Part shown: positions 24,501 through 36,500 of the stretch, piece after piece | How positions within the stretch are numbered: the first letter of the stretch is position 1 | Layout: the number at the start of each line of letters is the position of its first letter | Assembly (NCBI GenBank): GCA_965206445.1 | Contig: CBDBJR010000001.1 | Span: 558,001 to 622,000, forward strand | Direction: 5' to 3' | Length of the DNA stretch: 64,000 nt | Source: CBDBJR01 sp965206445 | GTDB lineage: Bacteria > Pseudomonadota > Gammaproteobacteria > Arenicellales > Poriferihabitantaceae | Position numbers and translations under genes: made by a program | The notes under the pieces: generated by a model | Database searches by the model: none | Told to the model about the DNA's origin: nothing | Seen by the model: the letters and a program-made list of their open reading frames with translations, nothing else

Positions 24501-27500
24501 GCCACCGAGTCGGGGGCTGGGGGGGGGCTGATTGAGACCGTCTTTACCCTGACTCTCCGCGGGCCGCAGCTGGCCGTGCCACCGGATATACTCCTCGCTG
24601 CCGGCGTTGATGTGGGAAATCTCATCCTGTCTGGCGTCAACAGCGGCACCAACACCGGTGAACCCATCTTCACCTTGACCGGGCCGAACGGCGAGCCGCC
24701 GGAGGAGCTGCTGCCCGGCCTGAGCTTTTTCCGCGACGTTGATAGGAGTTTCGACCGTGACCGTGTGACCGGTGCCCCGACCACCCCCGGTGACGTCCGG
24801 ATGCGCTTCACCGTCACCGACGACGTCGGCAGTAACTCGAGATTGCGGTTAATCCGGGTTGCGGGGCCGTCTTTGCGCGTGCCGACGACCCGGGTCTATC
24901 CCGTCAATCAGGAGATCGACCCCGTGGTGCTGCCGATTGCCACGCTGGTGACAGGCCCGGCTTTCAGAGACTTCGGCCCGCGAACCTACACGTTGACCGG
25001 CGCGCTACCCGCCGGGCTGACGTTTACCGTGGCGACGCGCACGCTGTCCGGCACGCCGACCGCCGCGGGGGTGTCCACGCTGACCTATACGGCGGCCAGC
25101 GTCTTCCGCGACCCCTTCTTCGGCATTGAGCGGGTCTCCACCCACACGGTCACCTTTGACGTGGTGGTGGCCGCCGCCGGGCCGAGTCTGACCGCGCCGC
25201 TGTTTGCCGCCGACTATGCGGTCGGTCTGGCGCTCGCGCCGCTGACGCTGCCGCTGGCCACCGGCAGCGTCGGCGCGGTGGGCTACACGCTGAGCGGCCC
25301 GGAGGCCCAGCCGTTGGCGGCGGCGGCGCCGGGGCTGCGGTTTGACCCGGCCACCCGGGTGCTGTCCGGCGCGCCGACCCGCGTCGGCCGGGTGACGCTG
25401 AGCTACACCGCCACCGACACCGTCGGCAGCGCCACGGTGGCGGTTGATCTGGTGGTCACCGGGCCGGTGCTGCCGGCCACGCTGGCCGACCGCAGCTACC
25501 CGCGCGGCCGACCGATCCCGCCCCTGATTCTGCCGCCGGCTCTGTCCGGTGACAGCGGAACGACCTACACGCTGACCGCCCCGGACGGCACCGAGCTGGC
25601 GACCGCGGTGCCGGTGCTGACGTTTGACCCGCGCACCCGCGCCCTGTCCGGCACCCCGGTCGGCGCCACCGACGGCCCGCTGACGTTGACCTACCGCATC
25701 ACCCAGTCTGCCGATGGCACGGTTATGAGCATCGCCACCGCCACCTTTGACCTCACCGTCACCAGCCCGCGTCTGTCCGCGCTGGTCAATCAGTTCTATA
25801 CGGTCGGCGTCCCGGTCGAACTGACGCTGCCGATAGCCACCGGCCTGATCGGCCCGGCGACCTACACGCTGACCGGGTCGCTCGGCCGGGGCCTGGCCGC
25901 GGTGTTACCGGGGCTGGTGTTTGACCCGGTCACGCGCATCCTGTCCGGTACTTTGCCCCCTTCCACCGACAGCGGTATGCGGTCGTTGATCTATTCGGTT
26001 GCCGATGCGGGCGGCTTCGCCACGACGCCCTTGACGATCACCGTCAGCCCCGCCGGGCCACAGTTGCGCGCACCGGATGAGCTGCTGTATGTCTATACGG
26101 TCGGCGTCCCGATCCCGCCGCTGACGCTGCCGGCGGCGACCGGCATGAGCGTGCCGATCTATACGCTGACCGGCCCGACCGCCGACGGCAACCCGGTGGC
26201 GCTGGCGGCGGTGCTGCCGGGGTTGACGTTTGACCCGGATAACCGGGTTCTGTCCGGCACGCTGCGGCGCACTGCCCAGGCGGTGCTGACCTACAGCGCG
26301 ACCAATCCCGCCGGGCCGGCGGACGCGTTCACCGCCGCCGAGCGCACCGTCTCGGTGTCCTTTTCCGTGACCGTCAACGGGCCACGGCTGACGGCCATCG
26401 CCAACCAGCGCTTCGCCGCCGGTGCGCCGCTGTCACTGACGCTGCCGGAGGCCGGCGACACCACCGGCGCGGCCACCTACACGCTGACCCCCGCCGGGCT
26501 GCCGGCGGGGCTGACGTTTGACCCGGATGCGCGGGTGCTGTCCGGCACGCCGACCCTGGGCGATCGGACCGTGCTGACCTACACCGCCGCGGACGACGTC
26601 GGCGTGGCCACCGAGTTGTTTGAGCTGACCCTGCCCGGGCCGCGGCTGCCGACGGTGGCCGACCAGAGCTATCCGATCAACAGCGTGGTCAGCCTGCAAC
26701 TGCCGGAGGTGACCCAGGCCAACGGCCCGACCACCGCCACCCTGCGCGGCCCGGACAACAGCGATCTGCCGATCGGGCTGGTGTTCAACCCGGTTAACCT
26801 GCGGCTGTCCGGCACGCCGACGCGCATCACCGACACGACCGAGCTGACCTATACGGCGACCGACGCCGACGGCACCGCGAGCCGCCGCTTCCGCATCGCC
26901 ATCACCGGGTCGCGGCTGGTCGGGCCGGTCAATCAGCGCTATGTGCTCGACACGCCGATCCCCGACCTGACGCTGGCCACAGTAGACACCGCCGGCCCGG
27001 TGACCTACCGGCTGGTCGGGCCGGAACAGGCGCCGGTGGCGCGCGCCGTGCCGGGGCTGACGTTTGACGCCGCGGCGCGCCGGCTGTCCGGTCGGCCGAC
27101 CGCCGCCGCGGCGCCGCTGACGATGACCTACACCGCCGCCGATGACACCCGCATCCTCGCCACGGCGCACTTTACCATTGCCGTCAGCGGGCCGCGGCTG
27201 CCGGCGGTGCTGCCCGATCTGCGCCTGGCGGTCGGGCGGGCGAGCGCGGTCGCGCCGCTGTCGCCGGCCAGCGCCACCAGCGGCGACACCGCCTATACGC
27301 TGACCCCGCCGGACGACGCCGACGGCAACCCGGTGGCGCTGGCGACGGCGCTGCCGGGGCTGACGTTTGTCGCCGCCGAGCGCCGACTGAGCGGCACTCC
27401 GGTCAGCCACCTCGCCGCCCCGGTGCGGCTGACCTACCGCGTCACCGACCGCGTCGGCACCACCACCCGACAGTTTGCGGTGACGGTGGTCGGGCCGCGG

Positions 27501-30500
27501 TTGCGTGTGCCGGTCGATCAGGTGCTGCCGGTCGGGCGGGCGCTGGCGCTGGCGCTGCCGCGGGCCACCGCGACCACCGGCGCGACCACCTATACGCTGA
27601 CCGGCGCGGCCGGCGCGGCGCTGGCGGCGACGGTGCCGGGGCTGATGTTTGACGCCGCCGCCCGCCGGCTGACCGGCACGCCGACCACGGTCGCCGCGGC
27701 GCAGATGCTGACCTACACCGTCGCCGACACGGTCGGCATCGTCACAACGCGCTTTGCGCTGACGGTGACGGTGGACGGGTTGCAGGTGTCCGCGCCGGAC
27801 GCGCAGGCCTTTGCGGTCGGCGACGCGATAGCGCCGCTGACGCTGCCGGCGGCCACCGACGCCACCGGCGCGGTCACCTATACGCTGACCGGCCCGGCCG
27901 ACGCCGACGGCAACCCGGTGGCGCTGGCGGCGGCGCTGCCGGGGCTGACGTTTAACGCCGCCGAGCGCCTGCTGACCGGCACCCCGACCGCCCCGATCGC
28001 CGCGCTGACGCTGACCTACACCGCGACCGACGACGTCAGCAGCGCCAGCGCGACCTTTGCGGTCAGCGTCAGCATCGCCGCGCTGGTGCTGACCGCGGTC
28101 GACGAGCAGCGCTATGCGGTCGGCGTCGCCATCGCCCCGCGGCTGACGCTGCCGGCGGCGACCCGCGCCGACGTCGAGACGACCCCGGTCTACTCGCTGG
28201 TCGGGCCGAACCGTCAGGATTTGACGGCGCTGCCGGGGCTGACGTTTGACCCGGTCAGCCGCACGCTGTCCGGCACGCCGACCACCGGCGCCGACGCGGT
28301 GACGCTGCACTACATTGCGGGTGACCGCTTTGGCTTCGCTGCCACCACCTTTGACGTCGTCATCATCGGCCCGCGGCTGCCGACGCTGGCGGAGCAGCGC
28401 TATGTCGCCGGGGTCGCGCGCGCGGTGACGCTGCCGGAGGCCACCGACACCACCGGCAGCGTGAACTACGCGCTGACCGGGCTGAACGGCGATCCGCTGG
28501 CCGCGCTCGTGCCCGGGTTGACGTTTGCGTCGGGCAGCCGCGTGCTGTCCGGTAGCGCGCAGAACCCCATTGACCCGGTGATGTTGCGCTACACCGCCGG
28601 CGACCGCGTCGGCATCGTCAGCGGGGTGTTTGCGCTGACCGTCACCGGGTCGTCGCGGCTGCCGCCGGTGCCCACGCAGCGCTTTGCCGCCGGGCGCGCC
28701 ATCACCCCGCTGACGCTGCCGCTGCCGCTGGACATCAACCCCGCCGACCCCCCGGCTGTCTATACGCTGACCGGCCCGAATGGCACCGATTTGAGCCAAC
28801 TGCCGGGGCTGACGTTTGACGCCACCGAACGCATCCTGTCCGGCACGCCGAGCGGCAACCCCGGCGACACGGTCACGCTGGGCTACGGTGTCGTCCATGC
28901 CCTCTCTACCAGCCGGGTGTTGTTTGACGTTATCCTGATTGGGCCGCGGCTGCCGCAGCCGCCCAATCAGAGCTATGCGGTCGGCAGCGCAATACCCCCG
29001 CTGACGCTGCCGGCGGCGAGCGCCACCGACGGCCCGGTGACCACCACGCTGACCGGCCCGAATGGCCGCGATTTGAGCCAACTGCCGGGGCTGACGTTTG
29101 CGCCCGCCGCCGACGCCCGCGTGCTGACCGGCACGCCGACCGCGACCGGCAGCGTGACGCTGACCTATACCGCCACCGACGCCGTCGGCCGCGGCCGGGT
29201 CACCTTTGACATCACCGTCACCACCGCCGGGCCGACGCTGGCGGCCGTCGATCTGCGCCTGCCGGCCGGGGTTGCGGCCGATCAGCAACTGCCGGCGGCG
29301 GCTGGCGCGACCGGGGCGCTGACCTACCGCCTGACCGGCCCGAACGGCGTCGATTTGAGCCAGCTGCCGGGGCTGACGTTTGACCCCGCCGCCGCCGCCC
29401 GCCGGCTGACCGGCACGCCGCCCGCGGTCGCCGCGCCGGTGCTGCTGACCTACACCGCGCGCGACACCGTCGCTACCGCCCGCGTCACCTTTACGGTTGC
29501 GGTTATCGGGCCGTCGCTGCCGCCGCTGGTCGATCGGGTCTATCCGGTCGGCAGCCGGATCCCGCCGCTGCGGCTGCCGCAGGCCGAGGCGGTGGTCGGC
29601 ACGGCGACCACCGCACTGACCGGGCTGGCGGCGGTGCCGGGGCTGACGTTTGACGCCGCCATGCGCACGCTGTCCGGCACGCCGCGCAATGCCGTCTCCC
29701 CCTCGAGTTCGGTTACGCGCAACCTGCTGACCTACACCGTCACCCAGCTGGACGATCTGGGCGTCGCCACGGCGGTCATCCGGGAGACCTTTGCGGTGCT
29801 GATCACCGGCCCGCGGCTGCTCCAGCCGGAGGCACAGCGTTACCCGGTCGGCGGGTCGATTACGCCGCTGGCGTTGCCGGAGGGGGAGCTGATCAGCCCC
29901 GACGGCGTCGCCAGCCTGCCGTCGTCGGCCATCTACGCGCTGACCGGGCCGAACCGCATCGATCTGGCGGCGGCGGTGCCGGGGCTGACGTTTACCGCCG
30001 GGACGCGCACGCTGTCCGGCACGCCGCGCAATAGCGCCGCCGAGATCCTGCTGACCTATGCCGTCACCAACGGCAACACCGGCACCGCCAGCGTGCCGTT
30101 TCCGGTGACTGTCACCGGCCCGCGGCTGCCGACGCCGGCGATGCGCAGCTATCTGCGCGGCGGCGTGGTTGACGAGACGCTGCCGCCGGCCACCGCCACC
30201 GACGGCGCGGTGACCTACGGCCTGACCGGGGCGGACGGCATGGCGCTGGCGCAGGCCGTGCCCGGCCTGACGTTTGCCCCCGACAGCGGCCGGCTGACCG
30301 GCGCCCCGACCACGGTCGCCGCCGCGGTCATGCTGACCTACAGCGCGACCGACACCGTTGGCACATTGACGACCGCTTTTGCGGTGACGGTGACCGGCCT
30401 CGGCCTGACGGCGCCGGCAGGGGAGCTGACGTACCGGGTCGGCAGCGCGATACCGCCGTTGCCGTTGCCGGCGGCGACCGGCGTCACCGCGCCCCTGACC

Positions 30501-33500
30501 TATACGCTGACCGGGCCGAACGGGGTGGATTTGAGCGCGCTGCCGGGGCTGACGTTTGCCGCCGCGGCCGACCGCCGTACGCTGTCCGGCACGCCGCTGG
30601 TCGGCACCGGCGGGCCGGTGACGCTGACCTGGCGCGTCACCGACGGCGGCAGCACCGCGCTGGTCACGTTTGACGTGACCGTCGTCGGGCCGCAACTGAG
30701 CGGGCCGGGGAATCAGCGCTTTACGGCCGGCAGCCCGATCGCCGAGCTGACGCTGCCGACGGCCAGCGGCACCACCGGCACGGTGGTCTATGCGCTGATG
30801 GCACCGCGCGGCGTGGCGCTGGGGTCGGTCTTGCCGGGGCTGCGCTTTAACCGGGCGTCGGATAGCCGCACGCTGTCCGGCACGCCGAGCACCGGCACCG
30901 CGGCGGTGACGCTGACCTACACCGCCACCGACACCGACAGCACCGCGACGGTGCATTTTGACGTCGTCGTCACCGGGCCGCGGCTGCCGCTGGTCCTGCC
31001 CGGTCGGGTGCTGCCGGTCGGCGTGGCGATCGACCCGCTGGTGCTGCCGGCGGCCAGCGGTATCACCGGCGCGGTGGCCTATACGCTGACCGGGCCGGAC
31101 GGCGCGGCGCTGGAGCGCGTGTTGCCGGGGCTGACGTTTGACCCCGCCGCCGACACCCGCGCGCTGTCCGGCACGCCGAGCACCGGCACGGCGGTGATGC
31201 TGACCTACAGCGTGACCGAGCGCGACGGCGCCGACGTGACCGGCACTGCCAGCGTGCCCTTTGCGCTGACCGTCACCGGGCCGGCGCTGAGCCCGCCGGC
31301 GGCGCAGATCTATCGGGCCGGTGCGGCGATCGCGCCGCTGACGCTGCCGGAGGCGACCGGCATCAGCGGCAGCGTGAGCTACGCGCTGACCGGCGCGGAC
31401 GGCGGTGCGCTGCCGCCGGGGCTGGTGTTTGACCCCGCCGCCGACGCCCGTCTGCTGTCCGGCACGCCGACCACCGTCGGCGCGCCGCTGACGCTGGTCT
31501 ACAGTGCGACCGACACCGCCGACGGCGCCGTCGTTGGCACCGCCCGGGTGCGCTTTAGTGTGTCCGTCATCCCGAACCAGCCGCCGACGGCGGACGGCAG
31601 CCTCGCGCCGCAGACGGTGGTCGCCGGGGCGCGCGCAACGGTTGACGTCGCGGTCGGCTTCAGCGACCCGGAGGACGACCTGTTGACCTACCTGGCGAGC
31701 GCGGCCGACCCGACCGTCGCCACGGCCACGGTGGAAGACGATATGGTCATCATCACCGGGGAGACGGCGGGCGCGACGACGATAACGGTGACCGCGACCG
31801 ACCGGTTTGATAGCGCCGGCAACCCGTCGCGGGCGGTGCAGACGTTTTTGGCGACCGTCGCGCCGGCGCCGGCGCTGGCGCCGATGACCTTCACGCTGCT
31901 GGAAAACACGCCCGACAACAGCCCGGTCGGCGTGCCGCTGACGCCGAGCCATTTCCCGTCGGGGACGCCGGTCTGGCACATTACCGCCGGTAATACGGAC
32001 GACAACACCGCCGACACCGGCGCGCGGGTGGTGTTTGAGATCGGCGCGAGCGGCGGCCAGCTGGCGCTGATCGAGCCGCTCGATTTCGAGCACACGCCGA
32101 GCTATACGCTGACGGTGCGGTTGACGGTCGGCGAGACGATGGCGGAGGCCGAGGTCACCATCACCGTCGAGCCGGTCAACGAGCCGCCGGTCGCGGTCGG
32201 CGACATTGAGCCGCAGACGGCCACGGTCGGCCTGCCGGACAGCGTGCTTGACGTCGCCGACCGCTTCCGCGACCCGGAAGGCGATGACTTGACCTACGTT
32301 GTGGAGGTGGATGCGGCGGGCGCTGATCGGGTCGCCGCCCGCATAGACGGCAGCAGGCTGACCATCCGCGCAATGGCGCCCGGCCCGGCGATGCTGACTG
32401 TGGTCGCGGCCGACCCGTCCGATACCGAGGTCAGCCCGTCCAGAGCACGTCAGGAGGTTGTTGTCACCGTCGCCCCGACGCCGTCGGTGGCGGTGACGCT
32501 GCCCGAAGACACCGTGATCGGCTCGGTCGGCGCGCCGCTGACGTCGCCGCCCGGCTTCCCGTCGGGTGTGCCGACCTGGCGCATCACCGCCGGCAATACT
32601 GACGATAACATCGGCGCTGACAGCACTGAGCGGACGGTGTTTGAGATCGGTTCGAGCGACGGCCAGTTGGCGCTGCTCGTGCCGCTCGATTTCGAGCACA
32701 CGCAAAGCTACACGCTGACGGTGCAACTGACGGTCGGCACCGCCACGGCGACGACCGTGGTGACCATCACCGTTGCTGATGTCAACGAGCCGCCGGTCGC
32801 GGTCGGCCTGCTCGAGCCGCAGACGGTCACGGTCGGCCTGCCGTCGGTCACCGTTGACGTCGCCGCCAGCTTCAGCGACCCGGAAGCGGCGCCGTTGACC
32901 TGGTCTGCCACGGCGGCCGACCCGACCATCGCCGCCGTCGCGGTGGCGGGCAGTGTGGTCACCATCACCGCAGAGTCGGCGGGCGAGACGATGGTGACGG
33001 TGGTCGCGGCGGACCCGTCCGATAGCGACGACAACCCGTCCCGGGCGACGCAGCTGATTGCCGTGACCGTCAACCCGGCGCCGACGCTGCCGGCGCTGGC
33101 GGCCTTCATGCTGCCCGAAAACATCGCCGTCGGCACCGCAGTCGGCGCGCCGCTGACGCCGAGCCGGTTCCCGGCCGCCGGTCGGGTATGGACGATCACC
33201 GCCGGCAACGACGCCGGGGTGTTTGCGATCGACCCGGACAGCGGCCAGCTGACGGTGGCCGCGCCGATTGATTTCGAGGCCACGCCGGTGTTGTCGGCGC
33301 CGGCGCGGGGCTATGTGCTGACGGTGCAATTGGCGGTGACCGTCGGCGCGACGACGGCCATGGCGACGGCGGCGGTGACGGTCACCGTCGACGATGTCAA
33401 CGAGCCGCCGGTCCGGATCGGCGGCATCCCGACACAGACGGTGACGCTCGGTCGCGCGGCGGTGACGGTGGACGTCGCGACCCGGTTCAGCGACCCGGAT

Positions 33501-36500
33501 GCCGGCGATGGGTTGACCTACTCGGTGGTGTCGGCTGACGCGGCCATCGCCACCGCCACGCTGGCCGGCAGCGTGGTCACCCTCACCGCGGTGGTGGCCG
33601 GCAGCACGACGATATGGGTGACGGCGGCCGATGCGGCCGATGCGCCGGGCGCCCGGTCGCGGGTGACGCTGCCGATTGTGGTCGTCGTCAACCGTGCCCC
33701 GCAGGCGTTGATCGAGCAGGCGCCGACGTTGCGGGTGGCCCCCGGTGCGCTGGTGGTGCTGAGTAGCGGCAGCAGCGACCCGGATGGCGACGCCATCGCC
33801 ACCACTCGCTGGCGGGTGCTCCGCGACGCCATCCCGCCGCTGACGCTGGACACGCCCACCGCCGCGAGCTTGCGCTTCACCGCGCCGCTGGTGGCGACGC
33901 CGCAGACCACTATCATCGGGTTGGTGGTTAATGACGGCCGGGTGGATTCGGATGAAGTGACCATCAACGTTATCGTCACCTCGGCGCCGTCGGCGGTGCT
34001 GGCCGGCAGCCTGACCGAGGCCGATCTGTTCGCCGACCCGCCGCCGACGGTGACGGTGACGCTGGCCGGCACCGAATACGTGCCCGATACCGACCTGGAT
34101 GCGAACGACTTCAGGTTGTTCACCAGCGTGGCCGGCGTGACGGTGTCCGGGGTCACCCGCGACAACGACAACACGGCCACGTTGACGCTGGCTTACGACG
34201 CTACCGACGTCACCGTCAGCGGCAATCTGGAGCTGACGGTGCTGGCCACCGGGCACACCGCCGCCGGCGAGCTGGAGGCCGGCAGTGTGCGGATTAGCGC
34301 CAGCGCCGGGGTGAATATCTGCGGCCGCACGCCGGTGGTGCGGGCGGCGATTCTGGCGGCGCTTGCAGCGAATGGTTCGACCCCGAGCGATTGCACCAAT
34401 GTGCCGGCTGCCGACCTGTCGGCGCTGACCAATCTGGGGTTGAATGGTCAACGCATCACGGCGTTGCAACGCGGTGATTTTGCCGGCTTGTCGGGGCTGA
34501 CGGCTTTGAGTTTGCAGGACAATGATTTGACCACGCTGCCGGCCGACATTTTTGCCGGGCTGTCGGCGCTTGACAATCTGGTGCTGGGCGGTAACGCGTT
34601 CACGGCCGGGCTGCCGACCGGGGTGTTTGCCGGGCTGTCGGCGCTCGAGCGGTTGTTTTTGAACGCTGCCGGCCTGACCGCACTTGATGCCGGGATTTTT
34701 AACGGTCTGTCGCGTCTGTCGACGCTGGCTGTGGACGCCAATCGTTTCACGCCGGGCACCGGTCTGCCGGCCGGGGTGTTTGACCCGGTGCTCGATAGGC
34801 TGGGCGGCATTGTGGCCGACCCCGCGGTGGGCGCCTATTTCGCGGTTGACGCCACCGTCCGTGCCGCCCATTTTGTCTGCTCGCGGGGCGACTTCGCGGC
34901 CATTGTCGCCGCCACCGCCGGCGTGACCGACTGCCTGCGCATCACCGCGGCGCAATTGGCCGCTTTCCAGCTGCCGGTTGAGGCCGCACTGCGCGAGTTG
35001 ACGATTTCCGACGGCATTCTGACACCGCTGTTCGACCCGACCGTCACCGCCTATGCGGTCGCCGTGGCCAACTCGGTCGCCAGCGTGACGGTGACGCCGG
35101 TGGCCAGCCAGACCAGGGCGACCATTCGCGTGAACGGCACGGTGGTGATCAGCGGCAGCCCGAGTGAGCCGGTTACGCTGACGGCGGGCGCCGTGACGCC
35201 GATTTCGATTGGGGTGACCTCCGGGGATGCGAACGCCAGCATGGACTATACGGTGAACGTGACCCGCCCGGCGACGGATCAGGCGACGGCGACGCTGACC
35301 GGCGTGCTGACCGAGGCCAATCTGGCTGCCGGCACGCGGGCGACGGTGACGGTGAGGTTGCAAAATACGGATTACGTGGCCGCTGACCAGCTGGCGGCGG
35401 ACGACTTCTTGCTCGCGGATAGCGTAGACGGGACGGTGCGCGTGACCGGGGTCAGCCGCGACAACGACAACGCGGCGACGCTGACACTGGCGCATAGCGG
35501 CGAGGACATTACCGCCGACGGCAGGCTGCGGGTGACGGTGCGGGCAAGCGGGCACAGCGGCGACGGCGACCTGGCCGCCGGTGTGGATATTCTCGCCAGT
35601 AACGGCGTCAATATCTGCGATCGCACGCCGGTGGTGCGGGCTGCGATTGTCGCTGCGGCGGCGGCCGACGATTGCACCAGTGTGGCGGCTTCGAGTTTGA
35701 GTGGCATTACCCGCCTGAGTCTGGATGGGCAGGGCATTACGGCGTTGCAACGCGGTGATTTTGCCGGCTTGTCCGGGCTGACGAATCTGAATTTGAGCGA
35801 CAACCGGCTTACCACGCTGCCGGTCGGCATTTTTGCCGGGTTGTCGGCGCTGACGGTGTTGGATCTGGGCATCAATAACCTGGCCCTGAATGCCGATCTG
35901 TTTGCCGGCTTGTCGGCGCTGGCGACGCTGAATTTGAACCAAAATCGGCTCGTTACGCTGCCGGCGGGTGCTTTTAACGGCCTGTCGGTACTGACGACGT
36001 TGAATTTGAACCAGAATCAGTTCGTCACGCTACCGACCGGTGTTACCGGCCTGTCGACGCTGACGAATCTGGATGTGAGCGCCAACCGCCTGAGCGCGCT
36101 GGATGCCGGCGTGTTTAGCGGCCTGTCGGCGCTGGCGAATCTGGATTTGGGCGCCAACCTCCTGGTCGCGCTGGATGCCGGCGTGTTTACCGGCCTGTCG
36201 GCGCTGACGAATCTGGATGTGAGCGCCAACCGCCTGAGTGTGCTCGATGCCGCGGTGTTTACCGGCCTGTCGGCGCTGGCGAATCTGGATGTGAGCGCCA
36301 ACCGCCTGAGTGCGCTCGATGCCGCGGTGTTTACCGGCCTGTCGGCGCTGACGAATCTGGATTTGGGCGCCAACCGCCTGAGCGCACTCGATGCCGGTGT
36401 GTTTACCGGCTTGTCGGCACTGTCGGCGCTGGATTTGCGCACCAACCCGTTCACCCCGCTGAGCGGTTTGCCGGCCGGGGTGTTTGACGCCGTGGTCGCG

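Larger units (their letters stand above)
9036..31569 (+). repeat. He_PIG (putative Ig) array, main part, about 77 units
   Basis: Continuous tandem He_PIG domains, about 290 nt (95-98 residues) each. Each has a GPxLxAPxxQxYxVG linker, ITPLTLPAAT, YTLTGPxG, the LPGLTFDPxxRxLSGTP hallmark, LTYTATD and a final FxVTVxGP strand. I counted 77 hallmark sites, for example near 9185, 12080, 15595, 18550, 22050, 25010, 28230 and 31415. Atypical units are a degenerate one at about 13630-13930 with a Cys-Pro-Cys motif (codons 13821-13829) and units with short insertions between FDP and R after 29.0 kb (FDPAADTR type). Two long G tracts lie in frame at 16800 and 24519. The family is structural or adhesive; a stalk is the simplest reading. 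Confidence 0.92.

Noticed and set aside
9036..31569. Multimodular enzyme (NRPS/PKS-like) because of a repeated modular layout
   Set aside because: Modules are about 95 residues, with beta-sandwich hallmarks and no catalytic or carrier motifs.
26433..35942. A 3,169-codon minus-strand reading frame
   Set aside because: It is codon-aligned antisense to recognisable He_PIG, cadherin-like and LRR domains. Its translation is low-complexity Arg/Gly/Gln/Asp with no family resemblance, and its openness is explained by scarcity of TTA, CTA and TCA sense codons.
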